Made by a program: the position numbers and the translations under genes
The notes under the pieces: generated by a model
What the model was told of the DNA's origin: nothing
What the model saw: the letters and a program-made list of their open reading frames with translations, nothing else
Databases searched by the model: none
In this document: positions 29,192-37,988 of the stretch, in pieces
Layout of the letters: each line of letters begins with the position of its first letter
Position numbering within the stretch: position 1 is the stretch's first letter
From: RDYZ01 sp964518905
GTDB taxonomy: Bacteria; Cyanobacteriota; Cyanobacteriia; Cyanobacteriales; Geitlerinemataceae
Length of the DNA: 64,000 nucleotides
Assembly: GCA_964518905.1 (NCBI GenBank)
Contig: CAZFJL010000023.1
Location: forward strand, 6,601 to 70,600
Direction of reading: 5' to 3'

Positions 29192-29329
29192 ATGACCGAC
29201 CTCAATCGCGGCATCATGAAATTCCCCGGCGCTGATAACCCGATCTTAATCGTGCTGTCTTCGCTCCTGATTCTTGGTGGAATTGGTGTCCTTATCTCGT
29301 GGGCATATCAGGCGGCCTACATGATCTAG
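29192..29329 (+). CDS. 45-aa single-helix membrane protein, unidentified
   Basis: The frame encodes MTDLNRGIMKFPGADNPILI followed by a hydrophobic helix (VLSSLLILGGIGVLISWAY) and a short tail ending YMI. The N-terminus is polar and likely cytoplasmic or stromal-side. It resembles the many tiny thylakoid subunits of cyanobacterial photosynthetic and NDH-1 complexes, but I cannot name it. No strong ribosome site. It is followed after 7 bases by a TIR element that may have replaced its terminator. Confidence 0.6.
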   Translation: MTDLNRGIMKFPGADNPILIVLSSLLILGGIGVLISWAYQAAYMI

Positions 29330-29336
29330 GACGATA

Positions 29337-29464
29337 TATCCCTCTTTTGTCACTCTTCATCAAGAATCGCTGTAAGGCTGATTCCTCCGTTGCTATTCTC
29401 ATTTAGTTAATGCCTGAAACAACGCAAATTCGTTGAGTTATCGGAGAGTGACAAAAGAGGGATA
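29337..29464. mobile_element. 128-bp element with perfect 20-bp terminal inverted repeats
   Basis: TATCCCTCTTTTGTCACTCT (29337-29356) is exactly complementary to 29445-29464. TA dinucleotides at both ends fit TA-targeted (IS630/Tc1-like) insertion. It contains no ORF of note. It lies between the 45-aa gene and tgt, so the two ends could also form a long transcript hairpin. Confidence 0.8.
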
Positions 29465-29555
29465 AACTACCGATTATTTTTTGCGTTTTTTCCATTTCTT
29501 CCCTCTTGCTTCGTTTCGCTTCGTTTCGTTTTCCCTTCGCGCGGAACTCTTGATC

Positions 29556-30776
29556 GTGCCTAGTTCCGACTTTTCTCGCCCCGATACCGATCGCCCCGCT
29601 TCAGCAACATCAACATCAGCATCAGCACCAACGCCCAAACCTGACACCCTGAACACCTTTCAATACTGCTGCGATCACCGCTGCTCCACCACCCAAGCCC
29701 GCGCGGGACGCTTCCAAACCCCCCACGGCATCGTCGAGACCCCGCGCTTCATGCCCGTCGGAACCCTCGCCAACGTCAAAACCTTGACCCCCGATCAGCT
29801 CAAGGCAACGGGCGCACAAATGGTGCTGTCCAACACCTATCACCTGCATCTGCAACCGGGCGAGGATATCGTCAAAGCTGGGGGCGGGCTGCATCGATTT
29901 ATGGGCTGGGATGGGCCGATGTTGACCGATTCCGGTGGGTTTCAGGTGTTTAGCCTGAGCGAGATGCGGACGATCACGGAAGAGGGCGTGACGTTTAAAT
30001 CGCCGCGCAACGGGGACGTAATTAAGATGACGCCGGAACGATCGATCGCGATTCAGAACGATCTCGGGGCGGATGTGATCATGGCGTTTGATGAGTGTCC
30101 GCCCTATCCGGCCACGCGGGAGGCCGTCGAGCTGGCGACGGCGCGAACCTATCGCTGGCTGAAGCGCTGCGTCGTGGCGCATCAACGATCGGATCAGGCG
30201 CTATTTGGCATCGTGCAGGGTGGGACGTACCTAGATTTGCGGGCGCAGGCGGCGGCGGATCTGCGGGAATTGGATTTGCCGGGATACGCGATCGGCGGCG
30301 TCAGCGTCGGCGAACCGCCGGAACTGATCGAGCAAATCGTCAAGGCGACCACGCCGCAGCTACCGGAAGATAAACCGCGCTACCTGATGGGCGTCGGGAC
30401 GTATCGCGAAATGGCGCAGGCGATCGCCTCGGGGATTGACCTGTTTGACTGTGTGATTCCCACGCGGCTCGGGCGACATGGGGCGGCGCTGGTACGGGGC
30501 GATCGCTGGAATTTGAAAAATGCCTGTTTTCAGCATGACCATACGCCCCTCGATGCTACCTGCGACTGTTACACCTGCACGCACTTCACCCGCGCCTATT
30601 TGCGTCACCTAATCAAAGCCCAAGAGCTACTCGCTTATACATTGCTATCGATCCACAACATCACCGAACTGGTGCGATTCACCACCTCGATCCGTCAAGC
30701 GATCATCGACGATCGCTTTGCCCAGGATTTCGCCCACTGGCTCGCGCCCGCTGATGCGTCGATCGCGAAGTCGTAA
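29556..30776 (+). CDS. tgt: tRNA-guanine transglycosylase
   Basis: About 406 aa from the GTG at 29556. Queuosine pathway enzyme that exchanges G34 for a 7-deazaguanine in tRNAs for Asp, Asn, His and Tyr. Evidence: GRFQTPHGIVETPRFMPVGT, VLSNTYHLHLQPGE, LTDSGGFQVFSL (Asp general base), IVQGGTYLDLR, DLFDCVIPTRLGRHG (nucleophile Asp) and zinc ligands in CDCYTCTHFTRAYLRHL. The first ~30 residues are a Ser/Thr/Pro/Ala-rich extension not usual for Tgt. The frame also runs upstream to 29481, but that part is not Tgt-like. Confidence 0.93.
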   Translation: MPSSDFSRPDTDRPASATSTSASAPTPKPDTLNTFQYCCDHRCSTTQARAGRFQTPHGIVETPRFMPVGTLANVKTLTPDQLKATGAQMVLSNTYHLHLQPGEDIVKAGGGLHRFMGWDGPMLTDSGGFQVFSLSEMRTITEEGVTFKSPRNGDVIKMTPERSIAIQNDLGADVIMAFDECPPYPATREAVELATARTYRWLKRCVVAHQRSDQALFGIVQGGTYLDLRAQAAADLRELDLPGYAIGGVSVGEPPELIEQIVKATTPQLPEDKPRYLMGVGTYREMAQAIASGIDLFDCVIPTRLGRHGAALVRGDRWNLKNACFQHDHTPLDATCDCYTCTHFTRAYLRHLIKAQELLAYTLLSIHNITELVRFTTSIRQAIIDDRFAQDFAHWLAPADASIAKS

Positions 30777-30888
30777 CCCTGTAGGGGCAGACTGAAGCGC
30801 TTAATTTTTAGCCCGATTTCCCTTGCTATACTGACCATATATTTCCGACACAACCGTCTCTCCAACTCCTTAGCAACCCTTCCTTTCG

Positions 30889-31113
30889 ATGCAAACTGAA
30901 CCTAGCAATCCCGAAGGCGAGTTTGAATATCACGTCAAACAATCGAGCGTGGAGCTAGATGCGCAATTCGAGATTGTGCTAGAGGCGCTGGCGCGTTTAG
31001 CCGAGTGTGATGCGACGGAGTCTGACCCTGCCGATTTTGCGCTCATTCGCCAAGCTGCCGTTAGCATTGGCCAAACTGTACGGCTCGATCGGCGAGTGCA
31101 ACATCAGGTTTGA
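30889..31113 (+). CDS. 74-aa hypothetical protein
   Basis: Small acidic protein beginning MQTEPSNPEGEFEYHVKQSS, mostly helical by composition (LDAQFEIVLEALARLAE), with a basic tail. No family recognised. It follows tgt by about 110 bases on the same strand and converges on the CHASE2-GGDEF gene. The ATG at 30889 is the only reasonable start. Coding is supported mainly by composition. Confidence 0.45.
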   Translation: MQTEPSNPEGEFEYHVKQSSVELDAQFEIVLEALARLAECDATESDPADFALIRQAAVSIGQTVRLDRRVQHQV

Positions 31114-31162
31114 GGTGCGGATTGAGGGTCTGCGATCGATCAGATCTGATCGGTCAGATTGA

Positions 31163-33019
31163 TCAATCATCACCAGTCTCTGAATCAGAGTGTGGGACGG
31201 GGAGGCTGCTAGTACTGGGCGTCGATGGCGGTGACGCGAAACTATACAGAACGCGATAGCAATTGCGGCCTTCCTTTTTGGCAAGATATAGAGCGCGATC
31301 AGCCTCCTCGATCAAATCGTAGGGTTGGGCGAATATCCCCAGACTCGTGGAGGCAATACCGCAGCTAATCGTGACGCGATCGGCGGCTTCCGAGCTGCGA
31401 TGCTCCAGGTTCAGCGTGTAAATTGCGCGGCAGATTTTATCGGCGATTCGTTCCGCCAGCTCGATCGAGCAGTACGGCATGACGATCGCGAATTCTTCAC
31501 CGCCATAACGTGCCACCAGATCGCTCTTCCGCACCGCATCGGCCAGGACTTGCGCCACTGTTGCAAGACAAACATCGCCTGCTTGGTGGCCGTAGGTATC
31601 GTTATAGCGCTTGAAGAAATCCACGTCGCAGAGCAAAAGCGACAGCTCACCGCGTGTTTTTTTGTAGTTCCAGCACTGATTCAGAAACACATCGAAATAG
31701 CGTCGATTGGCCAGTTTCGTGAGGCCATCGGTTGTGGCAAGTCGAGCAAAAGAACTGCGTTGTCGGGTCAGTATGATCAGACCGGCTCCAAGTCCAGCCA
31801 GTATCGGCGCTACGGTCGGCAACCATAGATGATTGAGGAAACAAATATAGCTGGTGACAATCAGGGCGAGCGATGTTCCCGCAGCGCCTAACAAAAGTGG
31901 ACGCTCTAGCGATCCGGGTCGTAGCTTTGGTGCCGCTTGGCTCATGACGATCGCCCAATAGGCGAGATTAAACCCGATCGCCCAAACCCAAATCCACAGC
32001 AGCACAATGGTCGGCTTGGCTGCACGCAAGAACTCGCGACCATCGATCACAGCACTGATAATTTGGCTAATGATATTAGCCTGGATATATAAGCTCGGTG
32101 TTGCATGTTCGGCGCTAATCGAACCGTAGGTATAAGGCGTGTAGAGAAAATTTTCGAGGCTAATCGCTGTTGTACCAAGCAAGACAATTTTGCGATTAAA
32201 CAGACCCGTCGGAACACGATTATTCAACACATCTTCTAACGAGATTGTGGTGAAATCGTCCGGCTGTAAGCCTCGATAATCCAGCAAGATTTGATACCCC
32301 GGAACCGATCCGTAAGCGTAGCCCCCTTCATAACCCATCAGCGGCTGAAAGTGAGCCTTTCCCCAGGGAATTGCGGCTTGTCTGGACTGAGGGATTTTGG
32401 GATGAGTTCCTCGTTTGTCAAGGTATATTTTACTGAGCTGCATGGCAAAACTCAGGCGAATATTGCTAGGCAAATCCGGATCAGACGATTCGCCACGATT
32501 CCCGAGATCGGATTTGCGAACGCTTAAGAAAGCGCGACGTTGACGTTGGTCGAGATCGATCGGTACATCGACAAATGCAGCCCGATCGAGATCGGCGAGA
32601 ATTTGCGGCGGATCAACTTTAGGAAACCCAATTTTTTCAACGCCGATGAGATTTTCAGTTTGGCGAGCGACCTCTTGCCAGCGCTCAGAACCGGGATTAA
32701 CGGGTACGTTGCGATACAGGTTGAGACCGATCGCATCGGGGGATTGAGCGGCGATCGTTTCGATCGCACGGGCGAGATCAGCATCAGAGAGCGGCCACTG
32801 TGGCAAACGAGTGAGTGTCGCTTCATCAACGGTGACGAGAACGATCCGCCGATCGGGTACTTCCGGCGGACGAGAGCGCATAAATGCGTCATAGAAGCCC
32901 AGCTCTAAGCTCTGCAACGCACCTAAATAGCTCAAGGCTGCAACGAACAGTGTTACACCGGTCGAAACGGTCAGGATTGATCGATATTTTCCTAACAGTC
33001 GGTTGAACACGATACGCAT
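31163..33019 (-). CDS. CHASE2 sensor diguanylate cyclase
   Basis: 618 aa. One N-terminal membrane helix (about 14-36) leads into an extracytoplasmic CHASE2 domain (about 40-330, with DRRIVLVTVDEATL and FNRKIVLLGTTAIS). Two or three membrane helices follow (about 345-420), then a cytoplasmic GGDEF domain (about 430-590). The GGDEF part has DGLTKLANRRYFD and an intact active site RYGGEEFAIVM, so it should make c-di-GMP. The inhibitory RxxD site is not evident. The C-terminus is Ser/Pro-rich. CHASE2 senses an unknown external signal. The preceding intergenic region is AT-rich. Confidence 0.93.
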   Translation of the reverse strand: MRIVFNRLLGKYRSILTVSTGVTLFVAALSYLGALQSLELGFYDAFMRSRPPEVPDRRIVLVTVDEATLTRLPQWPLSDADLARAIETIAAQSPDAIGLNLYRNVPVNPGSERWQEVARQTENLIGVEKIGFPKVDPPQILADLDRAAFVDVPIDLDQRQRRAFLSVRKSDLGNRGESSDPDLPSNIRLSFAMQLSKIYLDKRGTHPKIPQSRQAAIPWGKAHFQPLMGYEGGYAYGSVPGYQILLDYRGLQPDDFTTISLEDVLNNRVPTGLFNRKIVLLGTTAISLENFLYTPYTYGSISAEHATPSLYIQANIISQIISAVIDGREFLRAAKPTIVLLWIWVWAIGFNLAYWAIVMSQAAPKLRPGSLERPLLLGAAGTSLALIVTSYICFLNHLWLPTVAPILAGLGAGLIILTRQRSSFARLATTDGLTKLANRRYFDVFLNQCWNYKKTRGELSLLLCDVDFFKRYNDTYGHQAGDVCLATVAQVLADAVRKSDLVARYGGEEFAIVMPYCSIELAERIADKICRAIYTLNLEHRSSEAADRVTISCGIASTSLGIFAQPYDLIEEADRALYLAKKEGRNCYRVLYSFASPPSTPSTSSLPVPHSDSETGDD

Positions 33020-33477
33020 GAAATGCTTTGCCTCGCTTGAGAGTCATAGGACGAATAATCGTCTAGTTGTTGATCGTGACCAATGTTTTCTATTTACTTT
33101 AATAATAGTCCGTTTAAATTCAAGTTAAACAAGGTGGAAAATTCACGCTGTTCACGCTGTCCTCAAATTAAAACATTTTGATCATCCAAGAAATTCAGAA
33201 TTGTGATCAAAAATAAATTATACATTCAGTAATAAATGCAAATAAAAGATCAAAAAGCTGTAGGTTAGTATCAATATTTTAGGATAAAAACAATATAATA
33301 CTGCTCAAATAGATCCGTTAGTCTATTTTGTTTTTGTTTAACGTCTAGCGAAAAAATATGATTTGATCGAAATATCTCAGACAACGTATTAGACTTTGAT
33401 TTAACTTTTGATCGATTGATCGAGAAAGACATCCTTCCGCTGTTTTTAGTTTTTTTAGTTTATTCTTGCCCGCTGCT
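33020..33477. other. AT-rich divergent intergenic region
   Basis: About 460 bases, strikingly AT-rich compared with the genes around it, between the CHASE2-GGDEF gene and the WecG-type gene, which point away from it. It should contain both promoters. No ORF or clear palindrome was seen. Confidence 0.5.
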
Positions 33478-34242
33478 ATGACTTCAACGCCCGTTGCTCC
33501 CGAGGCTCTACCGATCGATCGCGTCCTCGGTGTGCCGATCCACTTACATCATGACTATGCGGGCTGGCTGCGCGATCGGGTACATCACGGCATCGGAACC
33601 CATGTGGTGACGTTGAATGCGGAAATGTCGATGCTGGCGGGACAGGAGACGCAACTCGGCGAGACGATCGATCGCGCTGAGTTAACGATTCCCGACGGTG
33701 CGGGCGTGGTGCTCTATCTCAAGCTCAAGGGTCACGCGATCGCCCGTGCGCCGGGGATCGAGGTGTCGGAAACGTTACTCGCAAGCTTGGCGGGAACGGG
33801 GAAAACGGCGTTTTTTTTCGGTGGCGCACCGGGCGTAACCGATCAAGCGGCGGCGAACTTAATGCAGCAATACCCCGGCCTCGATATCATCGGCACGCAG
33901 CACGGTTACGTTTCGCCGGAGGAGATGCCGCTGTTGCTCGATCGCCTGCGTGAGCTACAACCGGCGGCGATTTTGGTTGGCCTAGGTGTGCCGCGCCAGG
34001 AGTATTGGATTGCGGAACATCGATCGATTTGCCCCGGTACGGTGTGGATCGGAGTTGGGGGCAGTTTTGATGTGTGGGCGGGGGTGAAAACTCGTGCGCC
34101 GAAGTGGATGGGCGATAACCATTTGGAGTGGCTATACCGGCTCTACTGTGAGCCGTGGCGCTGGCGGCGGATGTTGGCGCTGCCGAAGTTTGCGATCGTG
34201 GCGTTGTTAGAACTGGCGGGTTTGCGGCGGGCGCGATCGTAG
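33478..34242 (+). CDS. WecG/TagA/CpsF family glycosyltransferase (GT26)
   Basis: About 254 aa from the ATG at 33478 (a TTG at 33466 is possible). Family features: HVVTLNAEMSMLAGQE, LTIPDGAGVVLYLKLKG (the conserved Asp of the PDGxG motif), KTAFFFGGAPGVTDQAAANL, ILVGLGVPRQEYWIAEH, WIGVGGSFDVWAGVKTRAP and a C-terminal LEWLYRLYCEPWRWRRML. These enzymes add N-acetylmannosamine-type sugars to lipid-linked intermediates of cell-surface polymers. The tail is followed within two bases by a MITE. Confidence 0.93.
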   Translation: MTSTPVAPEALPIDRVLGVPIHLHHDYAGWLRDRVHHGIGTHVVTLNAEMSMLAGQETQLGETIDRAELTIPDGAGVVLYLKLKGHAIARAPGIEVSETLLASLAGTGKTAFFFGGAPGVTDQAAANLMQQYPGLDIIGTQHGYVSPEEMPLLLDRLRELQPAAILVGLGVPRQEYWIAEHRSICPGTVWIGVGGSFDVWAGVKTRAPKWMGDNHLEWLYRLYCEPWRWRRMLALPKFAIVALLELAGLRRARS

Positions 34243-34243
34243 A

Positions 34244-34359
34244 TATAGCAGAAACCGATCGTGTTAGGACGCTCTTGTTTAAGCCGAAAACCGCACTTCG
34301 ACTCCGCTCAGTGCTCTCAGCTTTTTTTGTACGTCCCAACTAAATCGGTTTTTGCTATA
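34244..34359. mobile_element. 116-bp MITE-like element, copy 2
   Basis: Near-identical to 24209-24324, with the same terminal inverted repeats and TA ends. Both copies lie at gene edges: here the element begins 2 bases after the glycosyltransferase stop codon. Confidence 0.9.
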
Positions 34360-34362
34360 CCA

Positions 34363-34495
34363 AGAAACCCGGTTTCCAAGTAAACCAAGATAATCAACAG
34401 TGACGTCAGACCTTTGAGGTTTTCAAAACCTCAAAGGTCTCGCTTCCTGCGATCCATTCAATGTTTGGCCTGGGCTACTGAGAAACCGGGTTTCT
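34363..34495. repeat. Inverted-repeat cluster AGAAACCCGGTTTC with inner 33-bp palindrome
   Basis: AGAAACCCGGTTTC (34363-34376) recurs inverted at 34482-34495. Between them is a near-perfect palindrome with arms AGACCTTTGAGGTTTT (34408-34423) and its exact complement (34425-34440). The inner palindrome with flanks recurs at 50611-50650. The cluster fills the convergent gap before lpdA. Confidence 0.8.
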
Positions 34496-34501
34496 CGCCC
34501 T

Positions 34502-35938
34502 TTAATGCGCCCCGGCTAGCGTCCGCTTGTACGCTTCGTCCAGCACTTCCGACAGCGTCGGGTGCGTGTGAACGTTAAACGCCAGGGTATGCACCGATCG
34601 GCGATCGGCGATCGCATTCGCCGCCTCTTGGATCAGATCCGCCGCGTGAATCCCGATGATGTGAGCGCCCAGCAGCTCGCCCGTATCTTTGCGGTAGATG
34701 ATCTTCGCGACGCCGTCGGTTTCGTTTTCCGCCAGCGCCTTCGAGTTCGCCTTAAAGTACGTCCGCGCGACACCGACCTCGAAGCTTTCCTCAGCGCCGA
34801 GATCCTTGGCCTGCTGCTCCGTCAAACCGACGAAGCTAATTTCAGGATGGGTGAACGCCGCCGCCGGAATGCTGCGATAGTCCACCGTCATCGGGTTGCC
34901 GCAAATCGTTTCGACGACTGCGATCCCCTGAGCCGAAGCCGCGTGCGCCAGCATCATTTTGCCCGTCGCGTCGCCGATCGCCCAGAGATGATCGATCGGC
35001 GTATCGCCCGCCATCACGTGCAGATCCTCCGACACCGGAATAAATCCGGGACGTTGAATCTCCACCCCGATCGCCGCCAGATTCAGATCCTTCGTGTTTG
35101 GAACCCGACCCGTTGCCACTAGGCAGGCATCGACCTCCAGCGTCTCGACCAGCTCTTTCGTCTTCGCGTCGATCAGCTCGATCGTTACCGGCGAACCGGG
35201 CGTAACCTTCGCCGCGAACACACCCGCATGGGTTTCGATATCGCGATTTTCCACCAAAACGCGCTTGGCAATCTTGGCAATATCCGGATCAAACGTCGGC
35301 ATCACCTTATCGAGCGCTTCGATAATCGTGATTTCGCAGCCCAGCGCCGAGTACACATCGGCAAACTCCAGACCGATGTAACCGCTGCCAATAATCGCAA
35401 TCCACGGCGGCAGACTTTCAAGCTTAATCGCGTCATCGCTCGTGAACACGGTTTTGCCATCCACCTCAATACCGGGCGGCACAAAGGGAACCGAACCGGG
35501 CGCGAGAATAACGTTTTCAGCCGTAAACGTTTTTTCACCATCCGCCGTGGTGACCGCGACTTTCTGCGCTTCGAGAACTTTGCCGAGTCCCTGAATCACG
35601 TCCACGCCCATCCGCGCCATGCTGTTGCTCATGCTCGATCGGATATTCGCGACGAGATTCGCGGCATGGTCAGCGATCGCCTGACGATCGAACTGCACCC
35701 CGCCGACCCGCAGACCCATCGATTCCAGATGCTCCGTTTGGCTCAGTTCTCGCACCCGACCGGACGCAGCAAGCAACGCTTTCGACGGAATACATCCCCG
35801 ATTGACGCAGGTTCCGCCCATTTCCGCCGCTTCGACGATCGCCGTTTTCAGCCCTTTACCAACCGCATGGATCGCCGCGCCGTGGCCGCCAACCCCCGCA
35901 CCGACGATAATCAAGTCGTAGTCAAATCCTTGGCTCAT
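34502..35938 (-). CDS. lpdA: Dihydrolipoyl dehydrogenase (E3)
   Basis: About 478 aa flavoprotein disulfide reductase. Evidence: the FAD motif IIVGAGVGGHGAA, the redox-active disulfide in GGTCVNRGCIPSK, an NAD motif IGSGYIGLEFADVY, the second FAD motif LWAIGDATGKMMLAHAA and the catalytic His in NVHTHPTLSEVLDEAY. It regenerates lipoyl groups in pyruvate dehydrogenase and the glycine cleavage system. The start at the ATG at 35938 has GAGGAGA about 5 bases upstream. It is divergent from the GAF gene. Confidence 0.95.
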   Translation of the reverse strand: MSQGFDYDLIIVGAGVGGHGAAIHAVGKGLKTAIVEAAEMGGTCVNRGCIPSKALLAASGRVRELSQTEHLESMGLRVGGVQFDRQAIADHAANLVANIRSSMSNSMARMGVDVIQGLGKVLEAQKVAVTTADGEKTFTAENVILAPGSVPFVPPGIEVDGKTVFTSDDAIKLESLPPWIAIIGSGYIGLEFADVYSALGCEITIIEALDKVMPTFDPDIAKIAKRVLVENRDIETHAGVFAAKVTPGSPVTIELIDAKTKELVETLEVDACLVATGRVPNTKDLNLAAIGVEIQRPGFIPVSEDLHVMAGDTPIDHLWAIGDATGKMMLAHAASAQGIAVVETICGNPMTVDYRSIPAAAFTHPEISFVGLTEQQAKDLGAEESFEVGVARTYFKANSKALAENETDGVAKIIYRKDTGELLGAHIIGIHAADLIQEAANAIADRRSVHTLAFNVHTHPTLSEVLDEAYKRTLAGAH

Positions 35939-36440
35939 CAATCTCTCCTCATTCCTAGTGGTCTATCTCGTGGGTCTGTCTATTTTCGGTTGATCGGGGC
36001 GATCGGACAAGCGGCGATCGTCCTGTTCGTGCCTCATGTTTGTCCAATTTTGGCCTCAAGTGGGCTTGCGATCCCTCAGTCGGGTTCAAATATTTTGTCT
36101 GCTGAACTTTTTAAATGAATAACGATAGTCGATTGTTTACCTTTTTTGACTTGTATTTTCTTCTCTTTGATTCAGCTTAAATTCTCGCAAAATTTCGTTT
36201 ATTTTATCTCAGAAAAGTTGATTTTTGATATTTATTAAAATACCCACATTCTATGAAGTCAAAATCAAATCAATAAAAATATTGATAGACGACAAAAGAT
36301 ACAATCATGTCAGACTTTCATTATAAACACGAGATTCAATTCAATACGCCTGCGCTCCCAGGGATTGATCGTAAGCCTGAAATCAAATTATGATGTTACG
36401 ACAGCAACTACCGTGAAACAGCACAGAGGTCTATTGTTTG
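35939..36440. other. AT-rich divergent region between lpdA and the GAF photoreceptor gene
   Basis: About 500 bases, becoming strongly AT-rich from 36110. It should contain both promoters. No ORF, tRNA or strong palindrome was seen. Confidence 0.45.
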
Positions 36441-36983
36441 ATGGCTAATAACTTTGAAGCGAATAGTTCTCGTTCTCATTTACATTCTGACGTAGGATCT
36501 GGAAACCTTGGTAATGTACTACAAAGACTAAACAAGAGTCTTCAACGCGACAGTCTGGTACAAACGACAATCGCAGACCTTCGACTCTTTCTTCAGGCCG
36601 ATCGCGTCCTCCTTTATTACTTTTACAGTGAATGGAAAGGCCAAGTTACGTTTGAATCACTAAGCAATGGTGAATTTTCAATTTTTGGTTCGACTGGCCC
36701 CGATGCCTGTTTTACGGAGGAATATGCAGCGCTGTATTTAGCCGGTCGAGTTCGAGCCATACCAGATATCGAAACTGAACCGATTGATTCCTGTCATCGC
36801 GATTTTTTGCGAAATCTTCGTGTTAAAGCCAATTTAGTCGTGCCGATCGTCACGAGTGGTGGGTTGTGGGGATTGTTAGTCGCGCACCACTGTCGAGGCT
36901 CAAAAGTGTGGACGCAAACTGAGATCGAGCAGATGAAAGCAGGCGCAAAAATGATTGCTTCTTCATCGTTGCTCAATCAACAT
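36441..36983 (+). CDS. Stand-alone GAF-domain cyanobacteriochrome, DXCF type (putative)
   Basis: 181 aa, a single GAF domain (about 35-178). The canonical chromophore cysteine is in DSCHRDFLRNLRVKANLVVP (Cys118-His119). The second cysteine of the DXCF class is present as GPDACF (residues 86-91). The helix-strand end LWGLLVAHHCRGSKVW is also as in cyanobacteriochromes. Both cysteines point to a bilin-binding violet/blue-green-type photoreceptor. No output domain is fused. The next gene, same strand, is a membrane GGDEF protein, a plausible partner. The ATG at 36441 is used; a TTG precedes it. Confidence 0.8.
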
Positions 36984-37087
36984 TAATCGTCCCAAGCAAC
37001 ATGCAACTGGCCATACATGATCTACGAATGATCATTAATAATGTGATGATAAAGAGATAAACTCTAACTTTTTAACACTGTATTGTC

Positions 37088-37963
37088 ATGATGAAATCTG
37101 CAAAGCAAACAAAAGTCATGACGAGACTTAAACAGCTAGAGGGGAAAAGCAAGTTATTTTGGGTACTGATTGGATTAATTTCCGTCTTTATTGTTGGGAC
37201 GATCGATTGGTTAACTGGGCCTGAGATTTCATTTTCGTTGTTTTACCTAGTGCCAGTTAGTCTTATTACCTGGTTTCTAGGAAAAACTCCTGGAATAGTC
37301 ACTTCTACGATCGCGGCTGTTGTCTGGCTATTCTGTGATTATTTTTCTGGCAACTCTTATTCATATGTTGCAATTTATTATTGGAATTCCTTAATTCGAT
37401 TTGGCTTTTTTATCATCGTCACGTTGCTTTTTTCCTTGCTGAAGGATGCAATGGAAAATGAGCGAAGATTGGCTCGAATTGATGGATTGACCGGAGCGCT
37501 CAACACTCGTTGCTTTGCTGAACTATTGCAAACCGAGTGTGATCGTTTTAAGCGTAGAAAGTCTCCCTTCACCCTGGCCTATATCGATCTGGATAACTTC
37601 AAAATGGTTAACGATCATTTTGGTCACTCGACGGGAGATGATGTTTTAAGTCTGATCGTTACCTATACCCAGGCTCAATTACGCAAGACGGATTATGTGG
37701 CCAGACTGGGCGGGGATGAGTTTGTTCTTCTCTTAACAGAAACCGATCAGTTTGGTGCTGAGGTTGCTATTTCTAAAATTCAGTTTGGTCTTTTAGAGGA
37801 AATGAAACGAAACAATTGGCCGGTTACATTTTTGATCGGCGTTTTAACCTGTGTTGAACTTCCCGACACGATTGATGATCTAATCAAGCAGGCTGACAAT
37901 TTGATGTACGCGGTCAAAAATAGTGGGAAAAATTCGGTTCGCTACGCTTTATGTCATGGGTGA
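37088..37963 (+). CDS. Membrane-bound diguanylate cyclase (GGDEF)
   Basis: 291 aa. About four N-terminal membrane helices (roughly 22-120) are followed by a GGDEF domain (about 128-288) with DGLTGALNTRCFAELLQ, YIDLDNFKMVNDHFGH and an intact RLGGDEFVLLL active site, so c-di-GMP synthesis is expected. There is no recognised sensory domain besides the membrane part, a MASE-like module. It follows the cyanobacteriochrome-like gene by about 100 bases on the same strand, suggesting light-to-c-di-GMP signalling. It converges on the radical SAM gene, with stops 25 bases apart. Confidence 0.92.
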   Translation: MMKSAKQTKVMTRLKQLEGKSKLFWVLIGLISVFIVGTIDWLTGPEISFSLFYLVPVSLITWFLGKTPGIVTSTIAAVVWLFCDYFSGNSYSYVAIYYWNSLIRFGFFIIVTLLFSLLKDAMENERRLARIDGLTGALNTRCFAELLQTECDRFKRRKSPFTLAYIDLDNFKMVNDHFGHSTGDDVLSLIVTYTQAQLRKTDYVARLGGDEFVLLLTETDQFGAEVAISKIQFGLLEEMKRNNWPVTFLIGVLTCVELPDTIDDLIKQADNLMYAVKNSGKNSVRYALCHG

Positions 37964-37988
37964 ATGTGATGTGATTCGTGTGATGAGA

